Shown in pieces: positions 44,467-53,636 of a stretch of DNA of 64,000 bases (the first letter of the stretch is position 1; each line of letters starts with the position of its first letter). The translations under genes and the position numbers were made by a program. The notes below the pieces were generated by a model. That model was not told the DNA's origin. It worked only from the letters and a program-made list of their open reading frames with translations, and ran no database searches. This DNA is from Clostridiales bacterium. Its GTDB lineage: Bacteria; Bacillota; Clostridia; Peptostreptococcales; Anaerovoracaceae. The stretch spans positions 337,606-401,605 of the forward strand of contig QXXF01000001.1 in assembly GCA_009911365.1 (NCBI GenBank), read 5' to 3'.

Positions 44467-45417
44467 CTACACTGTATAAGACAGCAGTTCGATTTCCACT
44501 TCCTCATCAAAATCAGCCGGAACAACATCCAGCAGCCTGATTTCGTGTTCAGAGTCCAGCACCAGGCCCAGCCCCCTTACGCTGTCATCATCATCCGCAG
44601 AAGCGTCTAAATAGTCTTTTGTATAAAATTCCAGATCCAGATCTTCCTCCACGCTGTACTCCACCACCAACAGCCGTTCGTCACGCTCACAATATTCTTC
44701 CAGTTCACTGAAATCCATTTCCAAGCAAGCAGCATCTGACCAAATGTCATGTGGGTACACACCATGGATCCGTACTGTGGTATCCAGCCCCTGCGGGTCT
44801 TTTATGGAAAATTCCTTTGGCACGTCGTAACGGCCACAGGCGCATTTGATGACCTTTCCCACAAGAACTTCCTGCGCAGGTTCGCTCATTTCCGCAGAAA
44901 CGTTTAAAATATCGGCATTCCAGTCAACCCGAAGAATCGCCGGCTCTACTGTGTGCTCCGCAATGGCTAGCTGGTCCATGTCCTTTTCCAGCCAAATATC
45001 CGGTATGACTCCCTGCTCCACGAAATGCCTGGCCAGCATCCCTTCTTCATACAACGGATCCTCCAGAAAGCAAGTATCGCTTTCCAGGACTTCATAACGA
45101 ACTCCATTGACGATAAAGGCCTCGATATCTGCGGCAGTCACTTCCTCCTCCGTATCCATCATTTCGATCAGCCACTGGCGATTAGTCTGCTCCTGCTCTT
45201 CTTCCTCATCATCGTCAAACCAATCCATCTCCATATCCGAAGTTTCTTCATGGAGCACCGCCAATTTGATGGCTGTCACCAGCTCCCCATCTTCCATTTC
45301 TTCCGCTTCCCGCAAAGAAAGCAGCAATGCCCGTTTGCCCAGCACATCTATTTCTCTTCCGATCAGGACCTCCCGCATGGATTTTACCTGATCGTTCAAC
45401 AGTTCTCTTAACTTCAT
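44467..45417 (-). CDS. acidic hypothetical protein beside the FtsA-like gene
   Basis: 316 residues from MKLRELL (GGGAGGGG upstream). Very acidic, with a DDDEEEEQEQ run near residue 70 and a likely metal or structural CACG at ~195. No membrane span, no family I recognise; internal beta-rich repeats are possible. It ends ~115 bases before the FtsA-like ORF, same strand, so the two probably work together. Divergent from gltX. Confidence 0.75.
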   Translation of the reverse strand: MKLRELLNDQVKSMREVLIGREIDVLGKRALLLSLREAEEMEDGELVTAIKLAVLHEETSDMEMDWFDDDEEEEQEQTNRQWLIEMMDTEEEVTAADIEAFIVNGVRYEVLESDTCFLEDPLYEEGMLARHFVEQGVIPDIWLEKDMDQLAIAEHTVEPAILRVDWNADILNVSAEMSEPAQEVLVGKVIKCACGRYDVPKEFSIKDPQGLDTTVRIHGVYPHDIWSDAACLEMDFSELEEYCERDERLLVVEYSVEEDLDLEFYTKDYLDASADDDDSVRGLGLVLDSEHEIRLLDVVPADFDEEVEIELLSYTV

Positions 45418-45589
45418 GTTCCCCTCCCTCTTTATCAACGTTGGCTTTCCTTCTAGTATAGCTTACCTGGCTCCAGAAGTGAAGCCTTTATTTTTCCGCG
45501 AAGCCAAAGGAATCTGGAATTTTTGTGGACTTGAAAAGCCATTACCATGTATAATAGAAGCAATATTGAGTTAGAGAGGAACAAAAGCT

Positions 45590-47239
45590 ATGAATCATGA
45601 TAAACTGGCGGAACTTCTGTTTCCGCGAATCACAAAAACGCCCCAGGATTATGAAACCATCTACCCACCCCGCAGCCTGCCTGACGGAGCGAAGGTGACG
45701 AGGCTTGGCCCCAGCCCTACGGGCTTCATCCATCTGGGGAATCTTTACGGTGCCTTTGTGGACGAACGACTAGCTCGACAGAGCGGCGGTGTTTTCTACC
45801 TGCGCATCGAGGACACGGACGATAAGCGCTATGTGGAAGGCGCAGTGGAAACCATTCTCACGTCTTTGGATTTCTTTGGCATTGACTTTGACGAAGGGGC
45901 TACCATCGACGGCGCTATCGGTGATTACGGTCCTTATTACCAGAGCCAGCGGGGAGAGATCTACCAGTGCTATGTAAAGGAATTGGTGAAGAAGGGGCAG
46001 GCTTATCCATGCTTTTTGACCGAGGAAGAAATCAGCGACATTCGAGCAAAGCAAGAGGCGAACAAAGAAAACCCAGGGATCTACGGCCATTACGCCGCTT
46101 GCCGGGACCTGACACTGGAAGAAATCGAGGCAAACATTGCTGCTGGCAAAAGCTATGTGATCCGTCTCAAATCCGACGGGGACCAAGACCCGGAAAAGGC
46201 GCGCGTTATTTCTGTGGAAGACGGTATCCGAGGCACCCTTTCCATGCCGGAAAATTATCAAGATGTGGTGATCTTGAAGGCTACAGGAATCCCGACTTAT
46301 CACTTTGCCCACGTGGTGGACGATCATCTCATGCGCACCACACATGTGATTCGAGGCGAGGAATGGATTTCTTCCCTGCCCATCCATGTGGAGCTCTTTG
46401 AAAAACTGGGATTTGAAATGCCTGTTTTCTGTCACACCGCACAGCTGATGAAACTGGACAATGGCAACAAACGCAAGTTGTCCAAGAGAAAAGACCCTGA
46501 GCTTTCCCTGGATTATTACAGGCAGGAAGGCTATGTGCCTGAGGCTATTCGGGAATACCTGCTGACCATCCTCAATTCCAATTATGAAGAATGGCGCCAG
46601 GAAAATCCTGACGCAGCGGCGACCGACTTTCTGTTCCAGACGGAAAAAATGAGCAATTCAGGCGCGCTGTTCGATCTGGACAAGCTGAACGATGTTTCCA
46701 AGGACGTGCTGGTGAAACTCCCGGCTCCCCAGCTCTGCCAGTTCATGAAAGACTGGGCAGGAGAATTTCAGCCTGAGATCCTGCCTCTCTTTGAAGGCCA
46801 TGAAGATTACGTGGAAAAGATCCTTGATCTGGGAAGAAGCGGCAAAAAACCGAGAAAGGATCTGGTATACGGCAAACAGATCTTTGAATTTATCAACTAT
46901 TTCTTTGACGAACACTTTGAGATCCAGGACGCTTATCCGGAAAACGCCGCTGATGACGCAAAGGAAATCCTTACAAAATATCTGGAAACCTATGACCACG
47001 GCGATGATCAGAGCCAATGGTTCGATAAGATCCGGACCATCGCAGAAGAGCTGAATTACGCCGCTCGCCCAAAGGATTACAAAAAGAATCCTGACCAGTA
47101 CAAGGGTCATGTTGGCGATGTGAGCACGGTCATCCGCATTGCGATCATGGGACGCAGTCAATCTCCTGACATTTGGGAGATCCAGCAAATCTTGGGTGAA
47201 GATCGGGTAAAATCCCGTATCCAGGCACAAATCGTCTAG
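45590..47239 (+). CDS. gltX: glutamyl-tRNA synthetase-like enzyme
   Basis: 549 residues. Class I aminoacyl-tRNA synthetase that charges tRNA-Glu. The HIGH-type motif is in PSPTGFIHLGNLYGAF (~residue 40), the KMSKS-type motif in NKRKLSKRKDPE (~300), and the anticodon-binding helical part fills the C-terminus. AGAGAGG site; a TATAAT at ~45549 is the likely -10. Somewhat longer than the common ~490-residue form, so it may be a divergent copy. Confidence 0.9.
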   Translation: MNHDKLAELLFPRITKTPQDYETIYPPRSLPDGAKVTRLGPSPTGFIHLGNLYGAFVDERLARQSGGVFYLRIEDTDDKRYVEGAVETILTSLDFFGIDFDEGATIDGAIGDYGPYYQSQRGEIYQCYVKELVKKGQAYPCFLTEEEISDIRAKQEANKENPGIYGHYAACRDLTLEEIEANIAAGKSYVIRLKSDGDQDPEKARVISVEDGIRGTLSMPENYQDVVILKATGIPTYHFAHVVDDHLMRTTHVIRGEEWISSLPIHVELFEKLGFEMPVFCHTAQLMKLDNGNKRKLSKRKDPELSLDYYRQEGYVPEAIREYLLTILNSNYEEWRQENPDAAATDFLFQTEKMSNSGALFDLDKLNDVSKDVLVKLPAPQLCQFMKDWAGEFQPEILPLFEGHEDYVEKILDLGRSGKKPRKDLVYGKQIFEFINYFFDEHFEIQDAYPENAADDAKEILTKYLETYDHGDDQSQWFDKIRTIAEELNYAARPKDYKKNPDQYKGHVGDVSTVIRIAIMGRSQSPDIWEIQQILGEDRVKSRIQAQIV

Positions 47240-47259
47240 TGATGATTTCATAGAGTGTT

Positions 47260-47420
47260 ATGCTAAGGGGCGCACTGTTTTAAGATGGGCATCTTGCCTG
47301 AGCAATCATTGCGCTGAATGGTAGCCCAGCAGCGGACTGATCTTAGGGCACTGGCCCTGCGGCACTAGTAGGCTGTGGTCAGCAGCAGACGTCACGGCGC
47401 ACGGCCGTGCCGTCTGCTCT
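47260..47420. other. GC-rich structured intergenic stretch
   Basis: Several hairpins in a row: AAGATGGGCATCTT, GGGCACTGGCCC and a long AGCAGACG...CGTCTGCT stem (~47383-47419). No coding sense on either strand. It could be 3' structure of gltX or of the small ORF at 47434, or a small RNA. Confidence 0.4.
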
Positions 47421-47433
47421 CCCTATCTGTTTA

Positions 47434-47535
47434 CTAGCAGCAGTTGCAGAAGATAATCACTAACAGTAAGAAGAAGAATAAGAGGCTAGTGTCGATTCCG
47501 CCTTCTCCACGCATCAATCCGCAGTTATTACCCAT
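47434..47535 (-). CDS. 33-residue hydrophobic, Cys-containing peptide
   Basis: Gly-rich head (MGNNCGLMRGEGG) followed by a nearly uninterrupted membrane helix and a CNCC end. An AGGTG ribosome site is well spaced for this ATG. Tiny proteins of this plan are common in clostridial genomes (some resemble YjcZ-type sporulation peptides); function unproven. Confidence 0.55.
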   Translation of the reverse strand: MGNNCGLMRGEGGIDTSLLFFFLLLVIIFCNCC

Positions 47536-47661
47536 TCATTTCACCTACTTTTCTAATTTTTTATTTCAGTATAGAGTATGGCAACGGGCGAAAAAATGTT
47601 ACTGTCCGCTTTAAAGAATCTGCTGAAAGTATATGCGGTTTGACTAGCGCAACAAGTTAAA

Positions 47662-49083
47662 TCAAGTGGTGTTTCTCTTGATGTTATACTTTCTTAATTT
47701 TCGGGATATCGTTGATCTATCAATTTTAAGCATGTCAGCTGCTTCTGAACACGTATCGCATTCATTTAATGCCATCAAAATCAACTGTTTTTCATAATCA
47801 CGCATCATCTCTGCCAATGACAACCTCTGTGGATCGTTAGATTGAAGCAATGTCAAGTCCCTGCTTTCCTCGTCAATTGCCATTTTTATCTGAAAAGAAG
47901 AGATAGATTCTCCGCCGCCGAGCAGGGCTGTTCTTTCAATCAAGTTTTTTAATTCCCGCACATTTCCAGGCCATTTGTATTTTTTTAATTCATCAATCGC
48001 GCTTTTGGTAAATTTCTTATTTAACGCATACTGTTCATTGATAGCATTTAGAAAGGATTCTGCCAATGGCTTAATGTCTTCGATTCTATGTCTTAAAGGT
48101 AATATATTGATGGGGATCACATAAAGTCTATAGTACAAATCACTTCTAAAATTCCCCTTCTGCACTTCTTTTCTTAAATCCCGATTTGTGGCCGCTATGA
48201 TACGCACATCAATTTTTATTTCTTGATTACCGCCAATTCTTCTAATGTTCTGCTCTTGAATGACTCGTAAAAGTTTGCTTTGCATTGGCAATGGCAGTTC
48301 TCCGATTTCATCAAGAAAAAAGGTTCCTTTGTCAGCTAGTTCAAACAATCCCGCCTTCCCGCTTTTATCGGCTCCTGTAAAAGCCCCCTTTTCATATCCA
48401 AAAAGCTCGCTCTCGATCAATGACTCTGGCATTGCCGAACAATTAATTTTAACAAATGGTTTTTCCGCTCGCTTGCTGTGCTTTTGAATCATGCTTGCTA
48501 CGACCTCTTTTCCTGTTCCAGATTCACCTGTAATTAATACTGTTGAATCCAGCACGCTTATATTGGAAATTTGCCTTCGAACCTTTATCATCCCTGGGCT
48601 TTCTGCGATCATCTCATCAAAATGTTTTTCAACGTTTTTTATTTTCCGAATTGCGTTAAGTTCATTTTTTAAAGTTTCCTGGTATTGTTTCTGCTGCTCC
48701 AATAAATTCTCTAAATTAATCACATCTGATATGTTTTTTTCAATGCAAACAACAAGTTCTATGATACCTTCGTCATTGTAAAGCGGTATACTGGTCGCTA
48801 ATATATAGCCACCTGCGCCAACCTCCTGGATGATACTCTCTTTCTTCCCACTGCTAAGTGCCTTTAAAACGGAGGATTCTTGGATAATGTATCCCTCTTC
48901 AATTAATTCCTCCATGTTTTTTCCAATCACTGTTTCCCTAGGCATGCCCCCAGTCAAAATGCATACATTGTTAATCATCACAACAACGCCTTTTTCATCG
49001 GTAATCCATACGCCAGCATCCATACAATCTATAATTTTGGTAAACATGCCAGCATTCTCTTTAATAAATTTGACATAATTCAT
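47662..49083 (-). CDS. sigma-54-dependent transcription activator (PAS-AAA-Fis)
   Basis: 473 residues from MNYVKFIKEN (GAGGGGG upstream). PAS sensor ~15-130, a central AAA+ domain with Walker A GESGTGKE and the sigma-54 contact motif GAFTGA (in YEKGAFTGADKSG), Walker B FFLDEIGEL, arginine-finger region, and a C-terminal Fis-type helix-turn-helix (SEAADMLKIDRSTISRKLRK). It activates sigma-54 holoenzyme on sensing a small molecule. It lies downstream of the CoA-transferase/dehydrogenase operon on the same strand, and a sigma-54 promoter heads that operon, so this is its likely activator. Confidence 0.95.
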   Translation of the reverse strand: MNYVKFIKENAGMFTKIIDCMDAGVWITDEKGVVVMINNVCILTGGMPRETVIGKNMEELIEEGYIIQESSVLKALSSGKKESIIQEVGAGGYILATSIPLYNDEGIIELVVCIEKNISDVINLENLLEQQKQYQETLKNELNAIRKIKNVEKHFDEMIAESPGMIKVRRQISNISVLDSTVLITGESGTGKEVVASMIQKHSKRAEKPFVKINCSAMPESLIESELFGYEKGAFTGADKSGKAGLFELADKGTFFLDEIGELPLPMQSKLLRVIQEQNIRRIGGNQEIKIDVRIIAATNRDLRKEVQKGNFRSDLYYRLYVIPINILPLRHRIEDIKPLAESFLNAINEQYALNKKFTKSAIDELKKYKWPGNVRELKNLIERTALLGGGESISSFQIKMAIDEESRDLTLLQSNDPQRLSLAEMMRDYEKQLILMALNECDTCSEAADMLKIDRSTISRKLRKYNIKRNTT

Positions 49084-49297
49084 AAACAAAGCCCCCTCAT
49101 TAACCGGCAATCTAAATTGACTGAACCTTAGAGATTGCCATTTTTCAATGATTGATTTATGGTGACATAACTGCGCGTTAATTGGAAAACGTTTTATGAA
49201 TGACTAATTGTTATAGTAACAAGACATCAGCTAGTCCATAAGGTTGTTTCAACTACCATCTACTAAAAGACAGTGGCGTCCCTCGCCTGTGGAACTT

Positions 49298-49338
49298 AAA
49301 GCCTTCTATGATACTTATATTCTACCACAGAAGGCTTT
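49298..49338 (-). terminator. terminator of the sigma-54-type operon
   Basis: AAAGCCTTCT (49298-49307) and AGAAGGCTTT (49329-49338), perfect 10-bp stem, 70 bases after the dehydrogenase stop. It separates the operon from the activator gene, whose own leader is 49084-49297; I see no sigma-54 site there. Confidence 0.65.
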
Positions 49339-49406
49339 CTCGCTCATTGAATTCCATTTTTTCAGAATATTTTCTTCACTTTTTTATACACTTAAGTCAT
49401 GATAAC

Positions 49407-50567
49407 TTACATAGAAAACGCCTTTTCGAAAATCGACTTAAATGCCTCCTTATCAGCCCTTCGGGGATTACTGTCTACCGAAACATTAGCCGCGGATCTC
49501 TCGGCTAACTCATCTATATCGCTTTCCTTTGCGCCTGATGCTTTTAACGTAGGAATCCCTAAATCAATGTTTAACTGTTGCACCGCTTCAATTGCCTTAT
49601 GAGCAGCTTCGCGCTTTGACAGTTCGGTGATGTTTTCACCAAGAACTCTGGCGATATTTACAAATTTATCAAGACAAGCAACATAATTATACTCCATTAC
49701 GTGTGGCAACATGATTGCCATAGAAACTCCATGTGGCATGTCATACAATCCCCCCATTGCCTCTCCCATGCAGTGTACGCCCGCTATATCGGAATTTCCA
49801 AAACAAATTCCAGCAATCAAACTGCCAAGCAACATCTTCCCACGGGCATCTGCGGAATTATCATAAACAGCGTCCCTGATATTTTCACCTATCATTTGAA
49901 TGGCATACAATCCGCATGCATCTGTAATAGGCTCCGCAAGCTTGCCAGTGTAGCCTTCAATCGCATGGGTCAATGCGTCCATGCCTGTCGCTGCAATAAT
50001 AGAAGGCGGTAATGTTTCAACAAGTTCTGGATCCACAATGGCAAGTTTAGCTGCAATCAGCGGGCTTCCTATACTCATTTTAAAGTGCCTTTTTGTATCT
50101 GTGATCACTGACCAGAATGTAACCTCGCTTCCAGTTCCAACCGTGGTTGGAACTGCGATCAAATCAGTAATTGGTTTTGACACTACGTCTAGACCTTCAT
50201 AATCATTGATACATCCACCTTCAGTGAGAATTACGCCCACTGCCTTCGCTGTATCCATGGAACTTCCCCCACCAATTGCAATCAGCATATCCGTGTTTTC
50301 TCTTTTGGCCCACTCTGCCGCTTCTGTTACAGTGGTATCTCTTGGGTTTGGTTGTATGCCATCAAATATGGAATATGGTATGTCTGCTTCATCCAGAATC
50401 GCAGTTATTTTATCAACAAGTCCCGCTGCGATCAATCCTTTGTCTGTAATGATTAGGGGTTTTTTGTGATTCATTTTACTGATTTCATCAGGCAATCGGT
50501 TAATTGCGCCTTCTCCATATATAATTTTTGTAGGGAGAACAAATTCAAAATTATTTACTTTGCTCAT
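49407..50567 (-). CDS. iron-containing alcohol dehydrogenase
   Basis: 386 residues from MSKVNNFEF (AAGGAGG upstream; the longer frame is not translated sensibly). Group III dehydrogenase: GGGSSMDTAKAVG binds the cofactor, VPTTVGTGSE follows, and metal ligands lie in GMDALTHAIEGY, the HCMGEAMGG stretch and DMPHGVSMAI. Candidates include 4-hydroxybutyrate, 3-hydroxypropionate or 1,3-propanediol-type dehydrogenase activity; sequence alone cannot choose. Last gene of the operon; it would reduce or oxidise an aldehyde/alcohol made from the CoA pathway upstream. Confidence 0.9.
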   Translation of the reverse strand: MSKVNNFEFVLPTKIIYGEGAINRLPDEISKMNHKKPLIITDKGLIAAGLVDKITAILDEADIPYSIFDGIQPNPRDTTVTEAAEWAKRENTDMLIAIGGGSSMDTAKAVGVILTEGGCINDYEGLDVVSKPITDLIAVPTTVGTGSEVTFWSVITDTKRHFKMSIGSPLIAAKLAIVDPELVETLPPSIIAATGMDALTHAIEGYTGKLAEPITDACGLYAIQMIGENIRDAVYDNSADARGKMLLGSLIAGICFGNSDIAGVHCMGEAMGGLYDMPHGVSMAIMLPHVMEYNYVACLDKFVNIARVLGENITELSKREAAHKAIEAVQQLNIDLGIPTLKASGAKESDIDELAERSAANVSVDSNPRRADKEAFKSIFEKAFSM

Positions 50568-50610
50568 GTTTTTACATCCTCCTTGACTTTTTATTTGCAG
50601 GCTTAATCTG

Positions 50611-51816
50611 TCATTCACCTTTCCGATGAATCTCGATGATCCCTTCCTCTTGATATTGATCCACTTCCTTTTGTGTGTATCCAACAGCTTTCATAATCTC
50701 CGCAGTATCTTCGCCTAGTAACGGTGATGGTTTTCTGATTCGTTCTGGTGTGTTACTAAATTTTACTGGCATTCCAAAAGTCGTTAGTTTTCCTACGTTT
50801 GGATCTTCATATTCAATTGCCATGGCTCTTGCTTTTATCTGCTCATTATTATGGGCTTCTGCAGGCGATTCCACTTGCGCCGCCGGTATCTGATATTCAT
50901 GGAATTTCTTCAATAGCCATGACATTTTTTTCATGGCAAAGAGTTCGTTAATCATGACTGTAAAGCTATGATAGTTTTCACATCGAAGATCATTTGTCGC
51001 ATAAAGCGGGTGATCAATCAGCTCTGGCATTTCAATGGCATGACAAAAATCAGGCCACATTGACTCATCCAGAATCGTTACTGCGATCAAGCCGTCTTTA
51101 CAGCGATAGGTATCATATGGAACAATTTCTTGCGGCTTTGCATTGCCTGACCGATGAAGCGGTTTTCCCGTGAGACCATATGTAAGAATGGAGTCTTCCA
51201 GTGATGCGAACATCGTATCTAGCATGGAAACGTCAACTCGCATTCCTTTTCCTGTTTTCTTTTTGTAATAGTAAGACAAAACGACTCCAAGCGCCATTGT
51301 GATTCCGGTATAACTATCGCCCACCGATGCCCCTGAACGAAGGGGCGGCAAATATGAGTATCCTGACATATCCATATATCCACACATGCTTTCTATCACA
51401 TTGTCATATGCCGTATTTTTTGCCAAGGGTCCATCCTGTCCATATCCAGAACTTGACGCAAAAATGATTTCAGGATTAATTGCCTTGGCTGTTTCGTAAC
51501 CAAGACCTAGCTTGTCCATTGTGCCCACCTTAAAATTCTCAACAACCACATCAACCTTCGCAAATAATTTTTTTATGATTTCTTTTCCAGCCTCTGACCT
51601 CATATCAACGGCGATGCCTTCTTTATTCCTGTTATAAACAGCATAATACGCACTTTCTCCATTTTGTGCGTAAGGAAACCAATATCTAGATTGCTCTCCG
51701 CCTGGTCTTTCAACCTTTATAATACGCGCTCCCATATCCGCAAGGATCATCGTTCCATAAGGCCCATTATATGCTTGCGAAAAATCAAGTACAGTCATTC
51801 CCTCTAATGGCATCAT
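50611..51816 (-). CDS. CaiB/BaiF class III CoA-transferase, catalytic subunit
   Basis: 401 residues. Family III CoA-transferase fold: the start MTVLDFSQAYNGPYGTMILAD, the ETIVKVERPGG-like strand, NRNKEGIAVDMRSEAG, and the nucleophilic Asp in SVGDSYTGITMALG (~residue 170). Transfers CoA via an aspartyl-CoA anhydride/thioester. ATG overlaps the stop of the neighbouring CoA-transferase gene by one base (TAATG), so both subunits are translated together. Partner 51816 lacks this Asp, pointing to a heteromer like benzylsuccinate or malate CoA-transferases. Confidence 0.9.
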   Translation of the reverse strand: MMPLEGMTVLDFSQAYNGPYGTMILADMGARIIKVERPGGEQSRYWFPYAQNGESAYYAVYNRNKEGIAVDMRSEAGKEIIKKLFAKVDVVVENFKVGTMDKLGLGYETAKAINPEIIFASSSGYGQDGPLAKNTAYDNVIESMCGYMDMSGYSYLPPLRSGASVGDSYTGITMALGVVLSYYYKKKTGKGMRVDVSMLDTMFASLEDSILTYGLTGKPLHRSGNAKPQEIVPYDTYRCKDGLIAVTILDESMWPDFCHAIEMPELIDHPLYATNDLRCENYHSFTVMINELFAMKKMSWLLKKFHEYQIPAAQVESPAEAHNNEQIKARAMAIEYEDPNVGKLTTFGMPVKFSNTPERIRKPSPLLGEDTAEIMKAVGYTQKEVDQYQEEGIIEIHRKGE

Positions 51817-53024
51817 TACAACTCACTCCCTTCTGAAATAATCCCCTGATCGGCCAGGTGCTTTATCTCTTCATCGCAATATCCTAACTCTGTCAATATG
51901 GACCTGGTGTGTTCTCCTAGCAATGGCGCAGAGCTTCCTGGCTCATCATCAAACTCAGATAATTTGATCGGCATGCCTGGCATTAACAATTTTCCCAATG
52001 CTTTATCCTCTAATTCGATCACCATGTTTCTATGCTTGATTTGCTCACTATCAAAAGCTTCTTCCACTGTCAGGACTGAGCCGCTTGGAATATTCAGCGG
52101 CCTAAGCAGCTCCTCGATTTCGCTTCTGGTCATATGTTGGAACTTTTTATCAATTATTTTCACAAGCAGCGTCTTATAATTCTCACCCCTGACTTCATTT
52201 GTGTTCAATCTTTCATCATCGATATATTCAGGGAATCCCATTACATCACAAAACTTTTCCCACTGCGCATTGGTTGAAACAGCTGTCGATACATAGCCAT
52301 CTTTTACGCTAAAGGTATCATAGGGCGCAATCGCTCTAGAGGCGTTCCCCTCTTTCACATATGGTATCCCATTCATTTTTTCTGAGAAAAACGCAACTTC
52401 TAATGCCGTTATCATACAATCGTTCGCTGCCACATCGATTTGCTGGCCTTCTCCCGTTTCGTCTCTTGCTAGAAGCGCCGCGATGATCGCAATCGCAAAA
52501 TACATATTACCAAACTGTCCCGCCATTCTTGAGCCATGTGCCGTAGGAAGCGTTCCTTCATGCCCGGTGATGTCCATTAGGCCCGAAACAGCCTGCGCTG
52601 TTAAATCGCTCCCAGCTGTATCGCTCATTGGTCCGGTTTTGCCAAACCCTGTGTTTGAAGCATATATGATTTTAGGATTCACTTTACAGAGATCTTCATA
52701 TCCCAGTCCGTACTTTTCCATCACGCCTCTCGGACAAGACTCACATACGACATCTGCATCAGCTACCAATTTTAAGATGATGCTCCTCCCCTGCTCTGAT
52801 GCGAAATCCAAGCACATGCTTTTTTTCCCGCGGTTCAAATATGCATGATACGCGCTTCCTTTTTCCGTCTTAGGGGCTAGTGTTCGAATGGTATCCCCAC
52901 CAGTCGTTATATTTTCTATTTTAATGACATCTGCGCCGAAGTCTGAAAAAATCATGGTAGCATAACTGCCAAAATGTCCATTTGTAAAGTCAATGACTTT
53001 AACCCCTTCCAATATTTTACTCAT
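51816..53024 (-). CDS. CaiB/BaiF class III CoA-transferase paralogue lacking the catalytic Asp
   Basis: 402 residues from MSKILEG (GGGAGG upstream). Same fold as its neighbour: IDFTNGHFGSYATMIFSDFGADVIKIEN, NRGKKSMCLDFASEQG. At the position of the partner's GDSYTG it reads RMAGQFGNMYFAI, so the aspartate nucleophile is replaced by glycine, unless my hand alignment is off by a few residues. It is likely a structural or substrate-binding subunit. A perfect hairpin lies in the gap before it, and the catalytic paralogue follows with a one-base overlap. Confidence 0.85.
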   Translation of the reverse strand: MSKILEGVKVIDFTNGHFGSYATMIFSDFGADVIKIENITTGGDTIRTLAPKTEKGSAYHAYLNRGKKSMCLDFASEQGRSIILKLVADADVVCESCPRGVMEKYGLGYEDLCKVNPKIIYASNTGFGKTGPMSDTAGSDLTAQAVSGLMDITGHEGTLPTAHGSRMAGQFGNMYFAIAIIAALLARDETGEGQQIDVAANDCMITALEVAFFSEKMNGIPYVKEGNASRAIAPYDTFSVKDGYVSTAVSTNAQWEKFCDVMGFPEYIDDERLNTNEVRGENYKTLLVKIIDKKFQHMTRSEIEELLRPLNIPSGSVLTVEEAFDSEQIKHRNMVIELEDKALGKLLMPGMPIKLSEFDDEPGSSAPLLGEHTRSILTELGYCDEEIKHLADQGIISEGSEL

Positions 53025-53052
53025 AAAAATCCTCCCGTTCATAATCAATGAA

Positions 53053-53094
53053 ATACCCCTGAATCAAAAGCAAGAGGTTCTTCATCAGGGGTAT
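53053..53094 (-). terminator. intercistronic hairpin within the operon
   Basis: ATACCCCTGA (53053-53062) and TCAGGGGTAT (53085-53094), perfect 10-bp stem, between the hotdog gene and the first CoA-transferase. The T-tract is weak (TTTCATT), so it probably attenuates or stabilises rather than fully terminates. Confidence 0.55.
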
Positions 53095-53106
53095 CGTTAG
53101 AATGAA

Positions 53107-53529
53107 TTAATGTCTGCCGATTACAAATGTAACTTCACCCTTCATAGCAAGAACCGGTTCATCAAAAATTTCAGAATGGTTGCTCGGGAGATCGAATTCT
53201 GAGGTCTTATACATCTCAAAGCCATATAGTCTCGAACTCTTTCCTTTGTTTTTAATCCATACTATGATTTCAAAAGTGTCGAGCATATGCGCCATGCTCA
53301 GACAAGAAGCAGTCTGATTTACCCACAGCCCCGGATCTTCGTCTCTGATGCTGCTCAACTCTGTACAGCAGTCAATACACTTTTCCAACATTTTCGCACC
53401 TGAAATCAATTCTCCCGGATAGTGGCAATCTTCGCCGTGAATTGAAGTTTTAAACTTGTACATTGTCACTTCATCACCATGCCCCACCTTGTCCAGATGT
53501 TGTCTCATTTCGCCTTCTACTTTTGCCAT
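53107..53529 (-). CDS. hotdog-fold lyase like beta-alanyl-/3-aminobutyryl-CoA ammonia-lyase
   Basis: 140 residues, AGGAGG site. The segment CHYPGELISGAKMLEKCIDCCTEL and the end DEPVLAMKGEVTF strongly recall 3-aminobutyryl-CoA and beta-alanyl-CoA ammonia-lyases (about 130-145 residues), hotdog enzymes that eliminate ammonia from beta-aminoacyl-CoA to give an enoyl-CoA. The middle region differs, so the leaving group may also differ. It lies between the small membrane protein and the CoA-transferase pair, where a lyase acting on the CoA ester would be expected. Confidence 0.65.
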   Translation of the reverse strand: MAKVEGEMRQHLDKVGHGDEVTMYKFKTSIHGEDCHYPGELISGAKMLEKCIDCCTELSSIRDEDPGLWVNQTASCLSMAHMLDTFEIIVWIKNKGKSSRLYGFEMYKTSEFDLPSNHSEIFDEPVLAMKGEVTFVIGRH

Positions 53530-53636
53530 TTCATTACCTCCTGTAAATATAAATTATGAAAAACTATAGGTTAACCTTTTTATGCCTTCTCTTGCGAAGC
53601 CCGGGTCCGATTGGTGCCATCTTCGCTCCTTGCTGA

